From: Patella vulgata
Taxonomy: Eukaryota > Mollusca > Gastropoda > Patellidae
DNA length: 64,000 bases
Direction of reading: 5' to 3'
NCBI RefSeq assembly: GCF_932274485.2
Contig: NC_065887.2
Coordinates: 38,211,201 to 38,275,200, forward strand
Shown: piece after piece, positions 13,601 through 25,600 of the stretch
Layout: every line of letters begins with the position of its first letter
Position numbering within the stretch: position 1 is the first letter of the stretch
Program-made: the position numbers and the translations under genes
Notes under the pieces: model-generated
Seen by the model: the letters and a program-made list of their open reading frames with translations, nothing else
Told to the model about the DNA's origin: nothing
Databases searched by the model: none

Positions 13601-16600
13601 GAACTTTATATAAAATCAAATTTTGTTTACATAAGAATGAGAAGGCCAGTGAAAAATTGAGTACCAGTATAGCTGATAATTCTGATTTGAGTAGCCCTAG
13701 TAATTCATTGAAAGAAACTTTTGTCTGTAAGACTAAATTGCCAAAATTGTGTTTGCCTAGATTTTCTGGTGATTCAAAGTTGTGGCAGCCTTTTTGGGAT
13801 AGCTTCCAGGCTGCAGTAGATAATAACAGTGCCATTTCAAATGTTGAGAAATTTAATTATTTAAAGAGTCTGTTGGACGGACCGGCATCTTCTTGTGTAG
13901 CAGGTTTGTCCTTGATAGGCGAAAACTATGATGCAGCAATTCAGCTTTTAAAAGATAGGTTTGCAAATAAGCAAGTTGTTATTTCTGGGCATATGGACGT
14001 TTTACTAAATTTACAATCTGTTACGAGTGGTTGTGAAGTTAAACATATTCGCAGATTATACGACACCATTGAGGTCCAGATACGAAGTCTAAAATCTATG
14101 GGTGTACAGTCTGAATCGTATGGTAATATTCTTATTCCTATTATCATGAATAAACTTCCTGAAGAGTTACGTTTATTTATTAGCCGTGGAGTTAAAGATT
14201 GGAGTGTGGACGAGGTCTTAGATATTTTAAAAACTGAACTTGAAGCTAGAGAGCGAGTCGATTTAATGCATAGTAATTCTACCAAGAAATCCGGGTATTC
14301 TTTGAACAACGTATACAGTCCTCAATCCAGATCGAACCGGGTTAATCCCTCAACAGCTTCAACTTTATTTTCGAGTAAAGATCAAAGACCTGTTCCGTAC
14401 TGTGTGTTTTGTACTCAGCAACACCCATCTGTGAATTGCACTTCTGTTACCGACATTTCAGCTCGCAAATCTATTTTACGTCATAAAGCAAAGTGTTTTT
14501 TGTGTTTGCGCTCTGGACATGTGTTACGAAATTGTCCTAATCGTGACTATAAATGCTTTAACTGCGGAGAAAGACACAATAAAGCCATTTGTACTTATAG
14601 GCCTGAACAAAATTTAAGGCGGCCTAGTTATGTTAATAAAACTGAAACCGGACAACCGAGTCAAACTGTGACATCTAACATGACGTGTACAGATGATCAA
14701 AATTCTATTTTGTTACAAACTGCTGTAGGTTTTGTATGTGCTAATCATAATGATAATTCTAGGGGATTGTATAAGAACATTGTATTTGATTTGTGTAGTC
14801 AAAGAACATATGTTACTGATGAAACACGTAGATTGTTAAATTTAAGAACTGTGGGGCGTGAAAATTTACTTATTAAAACTTTTGGGGAGGAAACTCCTAA
14901 GTTACGATTATGTGATATTGTTCAATTTACTGTTGCAGGTGATGATGGTTTACATTTGTATGTTACAGCGCATTGTGTACCTTCTATATGCAATGCCATA
15001 AGCGACCAATTAACATGTAATGCTTTAGTAAAGTACCCTCATCTACGGGGTTTGAAATTAGCTAATCCATCTGGGCCTTCTGATTTTGCAGTAGATATAT
15101 TAATCGGGGCAGATTTCTATTGGAATTTCTTTTGTGGCGAAACGAGACGGGGGGAGTTCCCTGGCCCGGTTGCAATGTTGACGAAACTTGGGTGGGTGCT
15201 GTCTGGCCCTGTAATTAATAATTCGAGTAGTGACCAATGTACTATTAATTTAAGTCATACGCATGTATTGCACGTTAGTTCTGTATCTGATGACAATTGT
15301 GATGTATCTTCAATTAAGTCTGAGTTGAATAAGTTTTGGGAGCTTGAATCTTTGGGTATTCGTAATGACGAATCTAGTGTTTTGTCAGATTTTAATGATA
15401 ATATCACATTTGAGGGTAAAAGGTATGAAGTGAAGTTACCATTTAAAGAAAATCATCTTAAAATATCTGATAATTATTCTACGTGTGTTAAACGCTTATC
15501 ATCTCTTTTGTATCGACTTAATAGTAAGCCGGATGTTCTTAAAGAATATGATAGAATAATTAATGAACAATTATCTGAAGGTATTATTGATATTGTAAAT
15601 GATGATGATGTAATAATTAATTCTGGATCAATACATTATATTCCGCACAGAGAAGTTTTACGCTTAGATAAGGACACAACTAAGTTAAGAGTTGTGTATG
15701 ATGCCTCGTGTAAAACAAGTGGACCTAGTCTTAATGAGTGTTTATACTCGGGCCCTTCTTTAAATCCGCTTATTTTCGATATTCTCCTTCGTTTTAGAAT
15801 GAATTCCATCGCTCTGACTGCTGACATACAGAAGGCATTTTTGAACATTGCCATTTATAAAGAGCATCGAGACTTTCTTAGATTCTTATGGGTTGATGAT
15901 CCATTTAGCGAGTCACCTAAAATTAAAGTGTTTAGATTTAATAGAGTGGTCTTTGGAGTGACTTCAAGTCCGTTCATTTTAAATGCAACCCTTCGTTATC
16001 ACTTAAGTAATTCTATGGATGATAACTTAGAAATTTTGAATAATATTCTTAAGTCATTGTATGTTGATGATTTTGCTTCTGGGGCAGATAATGTAAACTC
16101 TGCTTATGATTTATGTAAATTAGTTAAATTATGTTTAAATCAGGGTGGATTCAATATGAGAAAATGGTGTAGTAATTCGCAAGTGTTAATGTCTATGCTG
16201 CATGAGTCCAGTGATTTTCCTGAAGTAGAATTTGATGTTAAGAAAATGGAGACTGATGTAATCGAAGACGATACAGGTTATAATGATTTTGTTCAGAATT
16301 CAAATTTTGATTGTAACAGTGTTTTAGGTCAAAAGTGGGATAATAGCGCTGATATGTTTCAATTCGAATTTGATAAAATTTTGTCAAGTATGATTGTTAA
16401 TGCAACTTTAACTAAAAGACAGGTTCTTAGTACAACTGCGAAATTCTTTGATCCAGTTGGTTTAATATCACCTATTGTATTACTGTTTAAGCTATGTTTT
16501 CAAAAGTTGTGTGAAAATCCTTTAGACTGGGATGATCCGTTAGATAATAATTTTTGTGATTATTGGAATAATTTAGTGTCTAGCCTATCTGCTGTAAAGG

Positions 16601-19600
16601 CTTTGCACATTAACCGCTGTATTTGTTATGAACTACGGCAAGCGAATTCTATTCAATTTCATGTATTCGGTGACGCTTCCGAAAAGGCGTATGGTTCTTG
16701 TGTATATATCAGATGTGAACATTCAGATACTAAAGAAATACACTGTAATTTAATTGCCTCTAAAACGCGTGTGGCGCCTTTAAAGAAACAATCTATACCC
16801 AGACTTGAGCTACTAGCATGCTTAATATCTGTTAGACTAGCTGCATGTGTAAAAGAAGCTTTAAAGGACATCGTAGATGCGCCTGTATATTTTTGGTCTG
16901 ATTCTCAAGTCGCGTTATCTTGGATTAAAAATACTACTCGTGAGTTTAAGCAGTTCGTGAATAATCGTGTGGTTGAAATTCGTGATTCTTCTGACGTTAG
17001 TAAATGGTCTTACTGCTCAACTAAAGAAAATCCTGCAGATGTTGCTTCACGTGGATGCAAGGCAGTAGAATTGGTAAACAATGATCTATGGTGGCATGGA
17101 CCACCATACTTGCTAAGTTCGACAGAGAATTGGCCGAGGAACGTTGAAGAAACTTTGAGTGAACCATTTTATTCTGAAGTTAAGAAAGCAACTGTTTGTG
17201 TCGCAAATGTCGAAACTAATCACAATATCGAAAATATACTAGACGTTTCCCGCTATAGCAACTTTAATAGCCTACTAAGAGTGACTGCTTATGTTTTGCG
17301 TTTCGTGAAGAATAAAAGAGACAATGTACAAGTCCAAACAGATCAATTGTCCAAGGAAGAAATTAATTGTGCCGAAAATATCTGGTGCAGAGATATTCAA
17401 CATAGTTTGAGTGGCCGTAAATTTGAGCAACAGAGGCTATCGCTTAATTTAAAACCTGATGACAATGGTATTTTGAGATGTTATGGTCGTATAGATAATT
17501 CTAATTTGCCGTTTGATGCCAAATTTCCTATTTTCCTACCAGATTCTCATCGTTTTACGAGTTTGATTATTGAAAAGTGTCACCGAGATGTGCATCATAA
17601 TGGGACAGCAGAGACTTTAGTTCAGTTGCGCCAAAAGTTTTGGGTTTGTCGCGGACGACAAGTTGTTAAAGCTGTGATTACTAAATGTATTCCTTGTCGT
17701 AAAATGGAAGGTAAATCTTATGGAGTTCCGTTAGCGCCTCCTTTACCAGAATTTCGACTTTCTGACGATTTCGCTTTTACAAATATTGGAGTGGACTATG
17801 CTGGACCATTATACGTTAAAGACATTTATTCTAAGAGTGGAGAGATGAACAAGGTGTTCATAGTGTTGTATACTTGTGCGAGTAGTCGCGCGGTTCATTT
17901 AGATTTAGCAACGGACGCTAGTTCTTCCTCTTTTATTAGGAGTTTTCGACGTTTTATTGGAAGGCGTGGAGTACCAACTTTAGTGAATTCAGACAATGGA
18001 TTGGTTTTCAAGAGTGCTGAACTTCGAGCCTTTACAAATAGTAGGAACATTAAATGGTGTTATAATATTGAACGATCCCCATGGTGGGGCGGATTTTTTG
18101 AGCGTATGGTGCGTTCAACTAAACGATGCCTGAAAAAAGCTTTAGGTAATGCTCATTTGTCGTATGAGGAGCTACTGACTTTATTAGTGGACATTGAAGG
18201 CGTTTTAAACTCGCGTCCTCTTACATATCTTAGCGATGATTGTATAGAACCCCTAACCCCTTCGCATTTAGTATTGGGGAGAAGGATATTGTCTGAACCG
18301 CTGTTTACTCCAAATCCTAAAGTAGTTGGTAATACCTCTTCAGAATTCTGCAAGCGCAAGAAATACTTGCAGACTGTTATAAATCATTATTGGTCAAGAT
18401 GGCGGAATGACTATGTTACTCAATTACGCGAGCATCATCGTTCCAGAGTTAAAACAGGTCCTATCATACGTGAGGGTGATATTGTGCTAGTATTTGATGA
18501 TAAAGTATCGCGCTTAAATTGGGAAATGGGTAGAGTTGATAGAATTTTACCAGGTCGTGATAATAACGTGCGATCCGCTGTTGTAAGAGTTCAGAACAAA
18601 CAGGGCAAAATAATATTTATGAATCGACCTATACAGAAATTGTATCCAATAGAGTTGGTTAGAGATTAGTAGAGAATGTATCTTATTATTGATAAGTATT
18701 GGAGTACACAGTTAGAAATCAGTGTTATATATGTATTTACGAGTTTAGAATCTTAGTACATGTAACGAGTTTAGAATCTTAATATTTTGAGTATAGAATC
18801 TTAGTATTTGAGTATAGAATCTTATAGAGTAATGCATCTTAAAGAATAGTATCCAAGATATAGAGTTTTGTTATTAAGAGTTCAAATCTCAAGAATTATG
18901 TTAAATTTTAGTGTATTTTATTGACCTCGCGTCAATAAGGGGGGAGTGTGTTCTGAAATGATTAATGATTGAAGGGAGACAACTCTTGTTTTCTTTTGAC
19001 TCTCTTTTTTTTGGAGTTAAAAAATGTTGTAAGAAGTTGAGTTGGCAGCCATATTTTGAAACCATGTGTTTTTCTTTGTAAAATCTTGTATAGTCAAGAT
19101 GTGAGTACTGAGTATAGAAAGGCAACAGCCTTTAATAAACATGTTTCCTATATAATCGAGTATCGTTTCTATAATCCAAAACATGGTCCGACGAGACGGA
19201 TACAGTTATGTCAGTCAATCTGTTGAGTTAAGTTCATGTGCCAGTCGACCTTATTATCTTAATCCTATAAAGTATTGACATTTATTATCATGTCTACGAC
19301 CAGTAACGACGCAGACAGGCGTAGTGATGTGGCCAAGAAAAACAAACGCATCAGAGGGGGACATAGGGCCTTTGTTACCCGAATTATTCAAAGTGTTCAA
19401 GAATTATTAGCCGAATTTGATGGATCTCCTTCTTCAGTTGAAAGTTTAGAAGGATACAGAATTTCTTTAACGGAAAAGAAAGTTGTTTTAGCATCTTACG
19501 ATGAAAAAGTATTGGAAGATATTGAAGACGAAGATGAAGTGGGTAATGATATTTTTGAATCAAGTGAATTTGCGGACACTATTAATAGAACTTTATATAA

Positions 19601-22600
19601 AATCAAATTTTGTTTACATAAGAATGAGAAGGCCAGTGAAAAATTGAGTACCAGTATAGCTGATAATTCTGATTTGAGTAGCCCTAGTAATTCATTGAAA
19701 GAAACTTTTGTCTGTAAGACTAAATTGCCAAAATTGTGTTTGCCTAGATTTTCTGGTGATTCAAAGTTGTGGCAGCCTTTTTGGGATAGCTTCCAGGCTG
19801 CAGTAGATAATAACAGTGCCATTTCAAATGTTGAGAAATTTAATTATTTAAAGAGTCTGTTGGACGGACCGGCATCTTCTTGTGTAGCAGGTTTGTCCTT
19901 GATAGGCGAAAACTATGATGCAGCAATTCAGCTTTTAAAAGATAGGTTTGCAAATAAGCAAGTTGTTATTTCTGGGCATATGGACGTTTTACTAAATTTA
20001 CAATCTGTTACGAGTGGTTGTGAAGTTAAACATATTCGCAGATTATACGACACCATTGAGGTCCAGATACGAAGTCTAAAATCTATGGGTGTACAGTCTG
20101 AATCGTATGGTAATATTCTTATTCCTATTATCATGAATAAACTTCCTGAAGAGTTACGTTTATTTATTAGCCGTGGAGTTAAAGATTGGAGTGTGGACGA
20201 GGTCTTAGATATTTTAAAAACTGAACTTGAAGCTAGAGAGCGAGTCGATTTAATGCATAGTAATTCTACCAAGAAATCCGGGTATTCTTTGAACAACGTA
20301 TACAGTCCTCAATCCAGATCGAACCGGGTTAATCCCTCAACAGCTTCAACTTTATTTTCGAGTAAAGATCAAAGACCTGTTCCGTACTGTGTGTTTTGTA
20401 CTCAGCAACACCCATCTGTGAATTGCACTTCTGTTACCGACATTTCAGCTCGCAAATCTATTTTACGTCATAAAGCAAAGTGTTTTTTGTGTTTGCGCTC
20501 TGGACATGTGTTACGAAATTGTCCTAATCGTGACTATAAATGCTTTAACTGCGGAGAAAGACACAATAAAGCCATTTGTACTTATAGGCCTGAACAAAAT
20601 TTAAGGCGGCCTAGTTATGTTAATAAAACTGAAACCGGACAACCGAGTCAAACTGTGACATCTAACATGACGTGTACAGATGATCAAAATTCTATTTTGT
20701 TACAAACTGCTGTAGGTTTTGTATGTGCTAATCATAATGATAATTCTAGGGGATTGTATAAGAACATTGTATTTGATTTGTGTAGTCAAAGAACATATGT
20801 TACTGATGAAACACGTAGATTGTTAAATTTAAGAACTGTGGGGCGTGAAAATTTACTTATTAAAACTTTTGGGGAGGAAACTCCTAAGTTACGATTATGT
20901 GATATTGTTCAATTTACTGTTGCAGGTGATGATGGTTTACATTTGTATGTTACAGCGCATTGTGTACCTTCTATATGCAATGCCATAAGCGACCAATTAA
21001 CATGTAATGCTTTAGTAAAGTACCCTCATCTACGGGGTTTGAAATTAGCTAATCCATCTGGGCCTTCTGATTTTGCAGTAGATATATTAATCGGGGCAGA
21101 TTTCTATTGGAATTTCTTTTGTGGCGAAACGAGACGGGGGGAGTTCCCTGGCCCGGTTGCAATGTTGACGAAACTTGGGTGGGTGCTGTCTGGCCCTGTA
21201 ATTAATAATTCGAGTAGTGACCAATGTACTATTAATTTAAGTCATACGCATGTATTGCACGTTAGTTCTGTATCTGATGACAATTGTGATGTATCTTCAA
21301 TTAAGTCTGAGTTGAATAAGTTTTGGGAGCTTGAATCTTTGGGTATTCGTAATGACGAATCTAGTGTTTTGTCAGATTTTAATGATAATATCACATTTGA
21401 GGGTAAAAGGTATGAAGTGAAGTTACCATTTAAAGAAAATCATCTTAAAATATCTGATAATTATTCTACGTGTGTTAAACGCTTATCATCTCTTTTGTAT
21501 CGACTTAATAGTAAGCCGGATGTTCTTAAAGAATATGATAGAATAATTAATGAACAATTATCTGAAGGTATTATTGATATTGTAAATGATGATGATGTAA
21601 TAATTAATTCTGGATCAATACATTATATTCCGCACAGAGAAGTTTTACGCTTAGATAAGGACACAACTAAGTTAAGAGTTGTGTATGATGCCTCGTGTAA
21701 AACAAGTGGACCTAGTCTTAATGAGTGTTTATACTCGGGCCCTTCTTTAAATCCGCTTATTTTCGATATTCTCCTTCGTTTTAGAATGAATTCCATCGCT
21801 CTGACTGCTGACATACAGAAGGCATTTTTGAACATTGCCATTTATAAAGAGCATCGAGACTTTCTTAGATTCTTATGGGTTGATGATCCATTTAGCGAGT
21901 CACCTAAAATTAAAGTGTTTAGATTTAATAGAGTGGTCTTTGGAGTGACTTCAAGTCCGTTCATTTTAAATGCAACCCTTCGTTATCACTTAAGTAATTC
22001 TATGGATGATAACTTAGAAATTTTGAATAATATTCTTAAGTCATTGTATGTTGATGATTTTGCTTCTGGGGCAGATAATGTAAACTCTGCTTATGATTTA
22101 TGTAAATTAGTTAAATTATGTTTAAATCAGGGTGGATTCAATATGAGAAAATGGTGTAGTAATTCGCAAGTGTTAATGTCTATGCTGCATGAGTCCAGTG
22201 ATTTTCCTGAAGTAGAATTTGATGTTAAGAAAATGGAGACTGATGTAATCGAAGACGATACAGGTTATAATGATTTTGTTCAGAATTCAAATTTTGATTG
22301 TAACAGTGTTTTAGGTCAAAAGTGGGATAATAGCGCTGATATGTTTCAATTCGAATTTGATAAAATTTTGTCAAGTATGATTGTTAATGCAACTTTAACT
22401 AAAAGACAGGTTCTTAGTACAACTGCGAAATTCTTTGATCCAGTTGGTTTAATATCACCTATTGTATTACTGTTTAAGCTATGTTTTCAAAAGTTGTGTG
22501 AAAATCCTTTAGACTGGGATGATCCGTTAGATAATAATTTTTGTGATTATTGGAATAATTTAGTGTCTAGCCTATCTGCTGTAAAGGCTTTGCACATTAA

Positions 22601-25600
22601 CCGCTGTATTTGTTATGAACTACGGCAAGCGAATTCTATTCAATTTCATGTATTCGGTGACGCTTCCGAAAAGGCGTATGGTTCTTGTGTATATATCAGA
22701 TGTGAACATTCAGATACTAAAGAAATACACTGTAATTTAATTGCCTCTAAAACGCGTGTGGCGCCTTTAAAGAAACAATCTATACCCAGACTTGAGCTAC
22801 TAGCATGCTTAATATCTGTTAGACTAGCTGCATGTGTAAAAGAAGCTTTAAAGGACATCGTAGATGCGCCTGTATATTTTTGGTCTGATTCTCAAGTCGC
22901 GTTATCTTGGATTAAAAATACTACTCGTGAGTTTAAGCAGTTCGTGAATAATCGTGTGGTTGAAATTCGTGATTCTTCTGACGTTAGTAAATGGTCTTAC
23001 TGCTCAACTAAAGAAAATCCTGCAGATGTTGCTTCACGTGGATGCAAGGCAGTAGAATTGGTAAACAATGATCTATGGTGGCATGGACCACCATACTTGC
23101 TAAGTTCGACAGAGAATTGGCCGAGGAACGTTGAAGAAACTTTGAGTGAACCATTTTATTCTGAAGTTAAGAAAGCAACTGTTTGTGTCGCAAATGTCGA
23201 AACTAATCACAATATCGAAAATATACTAGACGTTTCCCGCTATAGCAACTTTAATAGCCTACTAAGAGTGACTGCTTATGTTTTGCGTTTCGTGAAGAAT
23301 AAAAGAGACAATGTACAAGTCCAAACAGATCAATTGTCCAAGGAAGAAATTAATTGTGCCGAAAATATCTGGTGCAGAGATATTCAACATAGTTTGAGTG
23401 GCCGTAAATTTGAGCAACAGAGGCTATCGCTTAATTTAAAACCTGATGACAATGGTATTTTGAGATGTTATGGTCGTATAGATAATTCTAATTTGCCGTT
23501 TGATGCCAAATTTCCTATTTTCCTACCAGATTCTCATCGTTTTACGAGTTTGATTATTGAAAAGTGTCACCGAGATGTGCATCATAATGGGACAGCAGAG
23601 ACTTTAGTTCAGTTGCGCCAAAAGTTTTGGGTTTGTCGCGGACGACAAGTTGTTAAAGCTGTGATTACTAAATGTATTCCTTGTCGTAAAATGGAAGGTA
23701 AATCTTATGGAGTTCCGTTAGCGCCTCCTTTACCAGAATTTCGACTTTCTGACGATTTCGCTTTTACAAATATTGGAGTGGACTATGCTGGACCATTATA
23801 CGTTAAAGACATTTATTCTAAGAGTGGAGAGATGAACAAGGTGTTCATAGTGTTGTATACTTGTGCGAGTAGTCGCGCGGTTCATTTAGATTTAGCAACG
23901 GACGCTAGTTCTTCCTCTTTTATTAGGAGTTTTCGACGTTTTATTGGAAGGCGTGGAGTACCAACTTTAGTGAATTCAGACAATGGATTGGTTTTCAAGA
24001 GTGCTGAACTTCGAGCCTTTACAAATAGTAGGAACATTAAATGGTGTTATAATATTGAACGATCCCCATGGTGGGGCGGATTTTTTGAGCGTATGGTGCG
24101 TTCAACTAAACGATGCCTGAAAAAAGCTTTAGGTAATGCTCATTTGTCGTATGAGGAGCTACTGACTTTATTAGTGGACATTGAAGGCGTTTTAAACTCG
24201 CGTCCTCTTACATATCTTAGCGATGATTGTATAGAACCCCTAACCCCTTCGCATTTAGTATTGGGGAGAAGGATATTGTCTGAACCGCTGTTTACTCCAA
24301 ATCCTAAAGTAGTTGGTAATACCTCTTCAGAATTCTGCAAGCGCAAGAAATACTTGCAGACTGTTATAAATCATTATTGGTCAAGATGGCGGAATGACTA
24401 TGTTACTCAATTACGCGAGCATCATCGTTCCAGAGTTAAAACAGGTCCTATCATACGTGAGGGTGATATTGTGCTAGTATTTGATGATAAAGTATCGCGC
24501 TTAAATTGGGAAATGGGTAGAGTTGATAGAATTTTACCAGGTCGTGATAATAACGTGCGATCCGCTGTTGTAAGAGTTCAGAACAAACAGGGCAAAATAA
24601 TATTTATGAATCGACCTATACAGAAATTGTATCCAATAGAGTTGGTTAGAGATTAGTAGAGAATGTATCTTATTATTGATAAGTATTGGAGTACACAGTT
24701 AGAAATCAGTGTTATATATGTATTTACGAGTTTAGAATCTTAGTACATGTAACGAGTTTAGAATCTTAATATTTTGAGTATAGAATCTTAGTATTTGAGT
24801 ATAGAATCTTATAGAGTAATGCATCTTAAAGAATAGTATCCAAGATATAGAGTTTTGTTATTAAGAGTTCAAATCTCAAGAATTATGTTAAATTTTAGTG
24901 TATTTTATTGACCTCGCGTCAATAAGGGGGGAGTGTGTTCTGAAATGATTAATGATTGAAGGGAGACAACTCTTGTTTTCTTTTGACTCTCTTTTTTTTG
25001 GAGTTAAAAAATGTTGTAAGAAGTTGAGTTGGCAGCCATATTTTGAAACCATGTGTTTTTCTTTGTAAAATCTTGTATAGTCAAGATGTGAGTACTGAGT
25101 ATAGAAAGGCAACAGCCTTTAATAAACATGTTTCCTATATAATCGAGTATCGTTTCTATAATCCAAAACAGGTCCTCTGGTTTCCTCCCACTGCTAAAGA
25201 CCCCTACGCGCAAGCGAATTATTGAAATAAAATTAAACCATATGCTAGTCCCGAAATGACCTAGTTTGTGTGAGTGGACATTAAACCCCATTTCTCTCTC
25301 TCTCTGTGAAGTAACCTAGTTGTGGTTACAGAAAGGGGCCTATTCAACATATATACTTAAACTGAAATGTTTTCAAAATGCAGCCTTTTCATTGGTTAAG
25401 ATTTTAGCTCTCAGCCAATGAAAATTCTAAATCCTTAAAAACATTTTGGTATCAGTTTTTGTGCATAATGCCCCTGGATGTTAAATCTTTCATCTGTTCA
25501 TCCATACCCTAGCTTATCGACATCTTTCAAAAAATGCCATTAAAGTCGAGTCAAATATATGTATTGTATTTATTACAGGAGTATGGGCGTATTAACATAC

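Larger units (their letters stand above)
12962..25170 (+). mobile_element. Two tandem BEL/Pao LTR retrotransposons sharing the middle LTR
   Basis: Structure LTR (12962-13196), internal, LTR (18949-19183), internal, LTR (24936-25170). Every landmark in the second unit lies exactly 5987 bp after its counterpart. LTRs start TGTTCTG, end AAAACA and are 235 bp; all three look identical. The only target-site duplication is GGTCC, at 12957-12961 and 25171-25175, outside the whole array; 5 bp fits BEL/Pao. Both units look whole, with no breaks seen, and LTR identity points to a very recent insertion. The orientation is the same as the host kinase gene. Confidence 0.95.
12818..25306 (+). repeat. SINE-1, full length, split by the BEL/Pao pair
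   Basis: The SINE occupies 12818-12961 and 25171-25306, about 275 bp without the insert. Its head resembles a tRNA: box-A-like TGGCCGAATGGTTAG and box-B-like GGTTTCGAATCC. The tail is GTTAAACCCC followed by CT repeats. The outer flanks are identical 13-mers TGAAGTAACCTAG (12805-12817 and 25307-25319), the target-site duplication of the SINE. The retrotransposon pair entered at GGTCC within the SINE body. Confidence 0.93.

Noticed and set aside
13509-24346. Minus-strand open frames inside the BEL/Pao units
   Set aside because: They are shadows of a long plus-strand reading frame, occur in identical pairs and resemble nothing.
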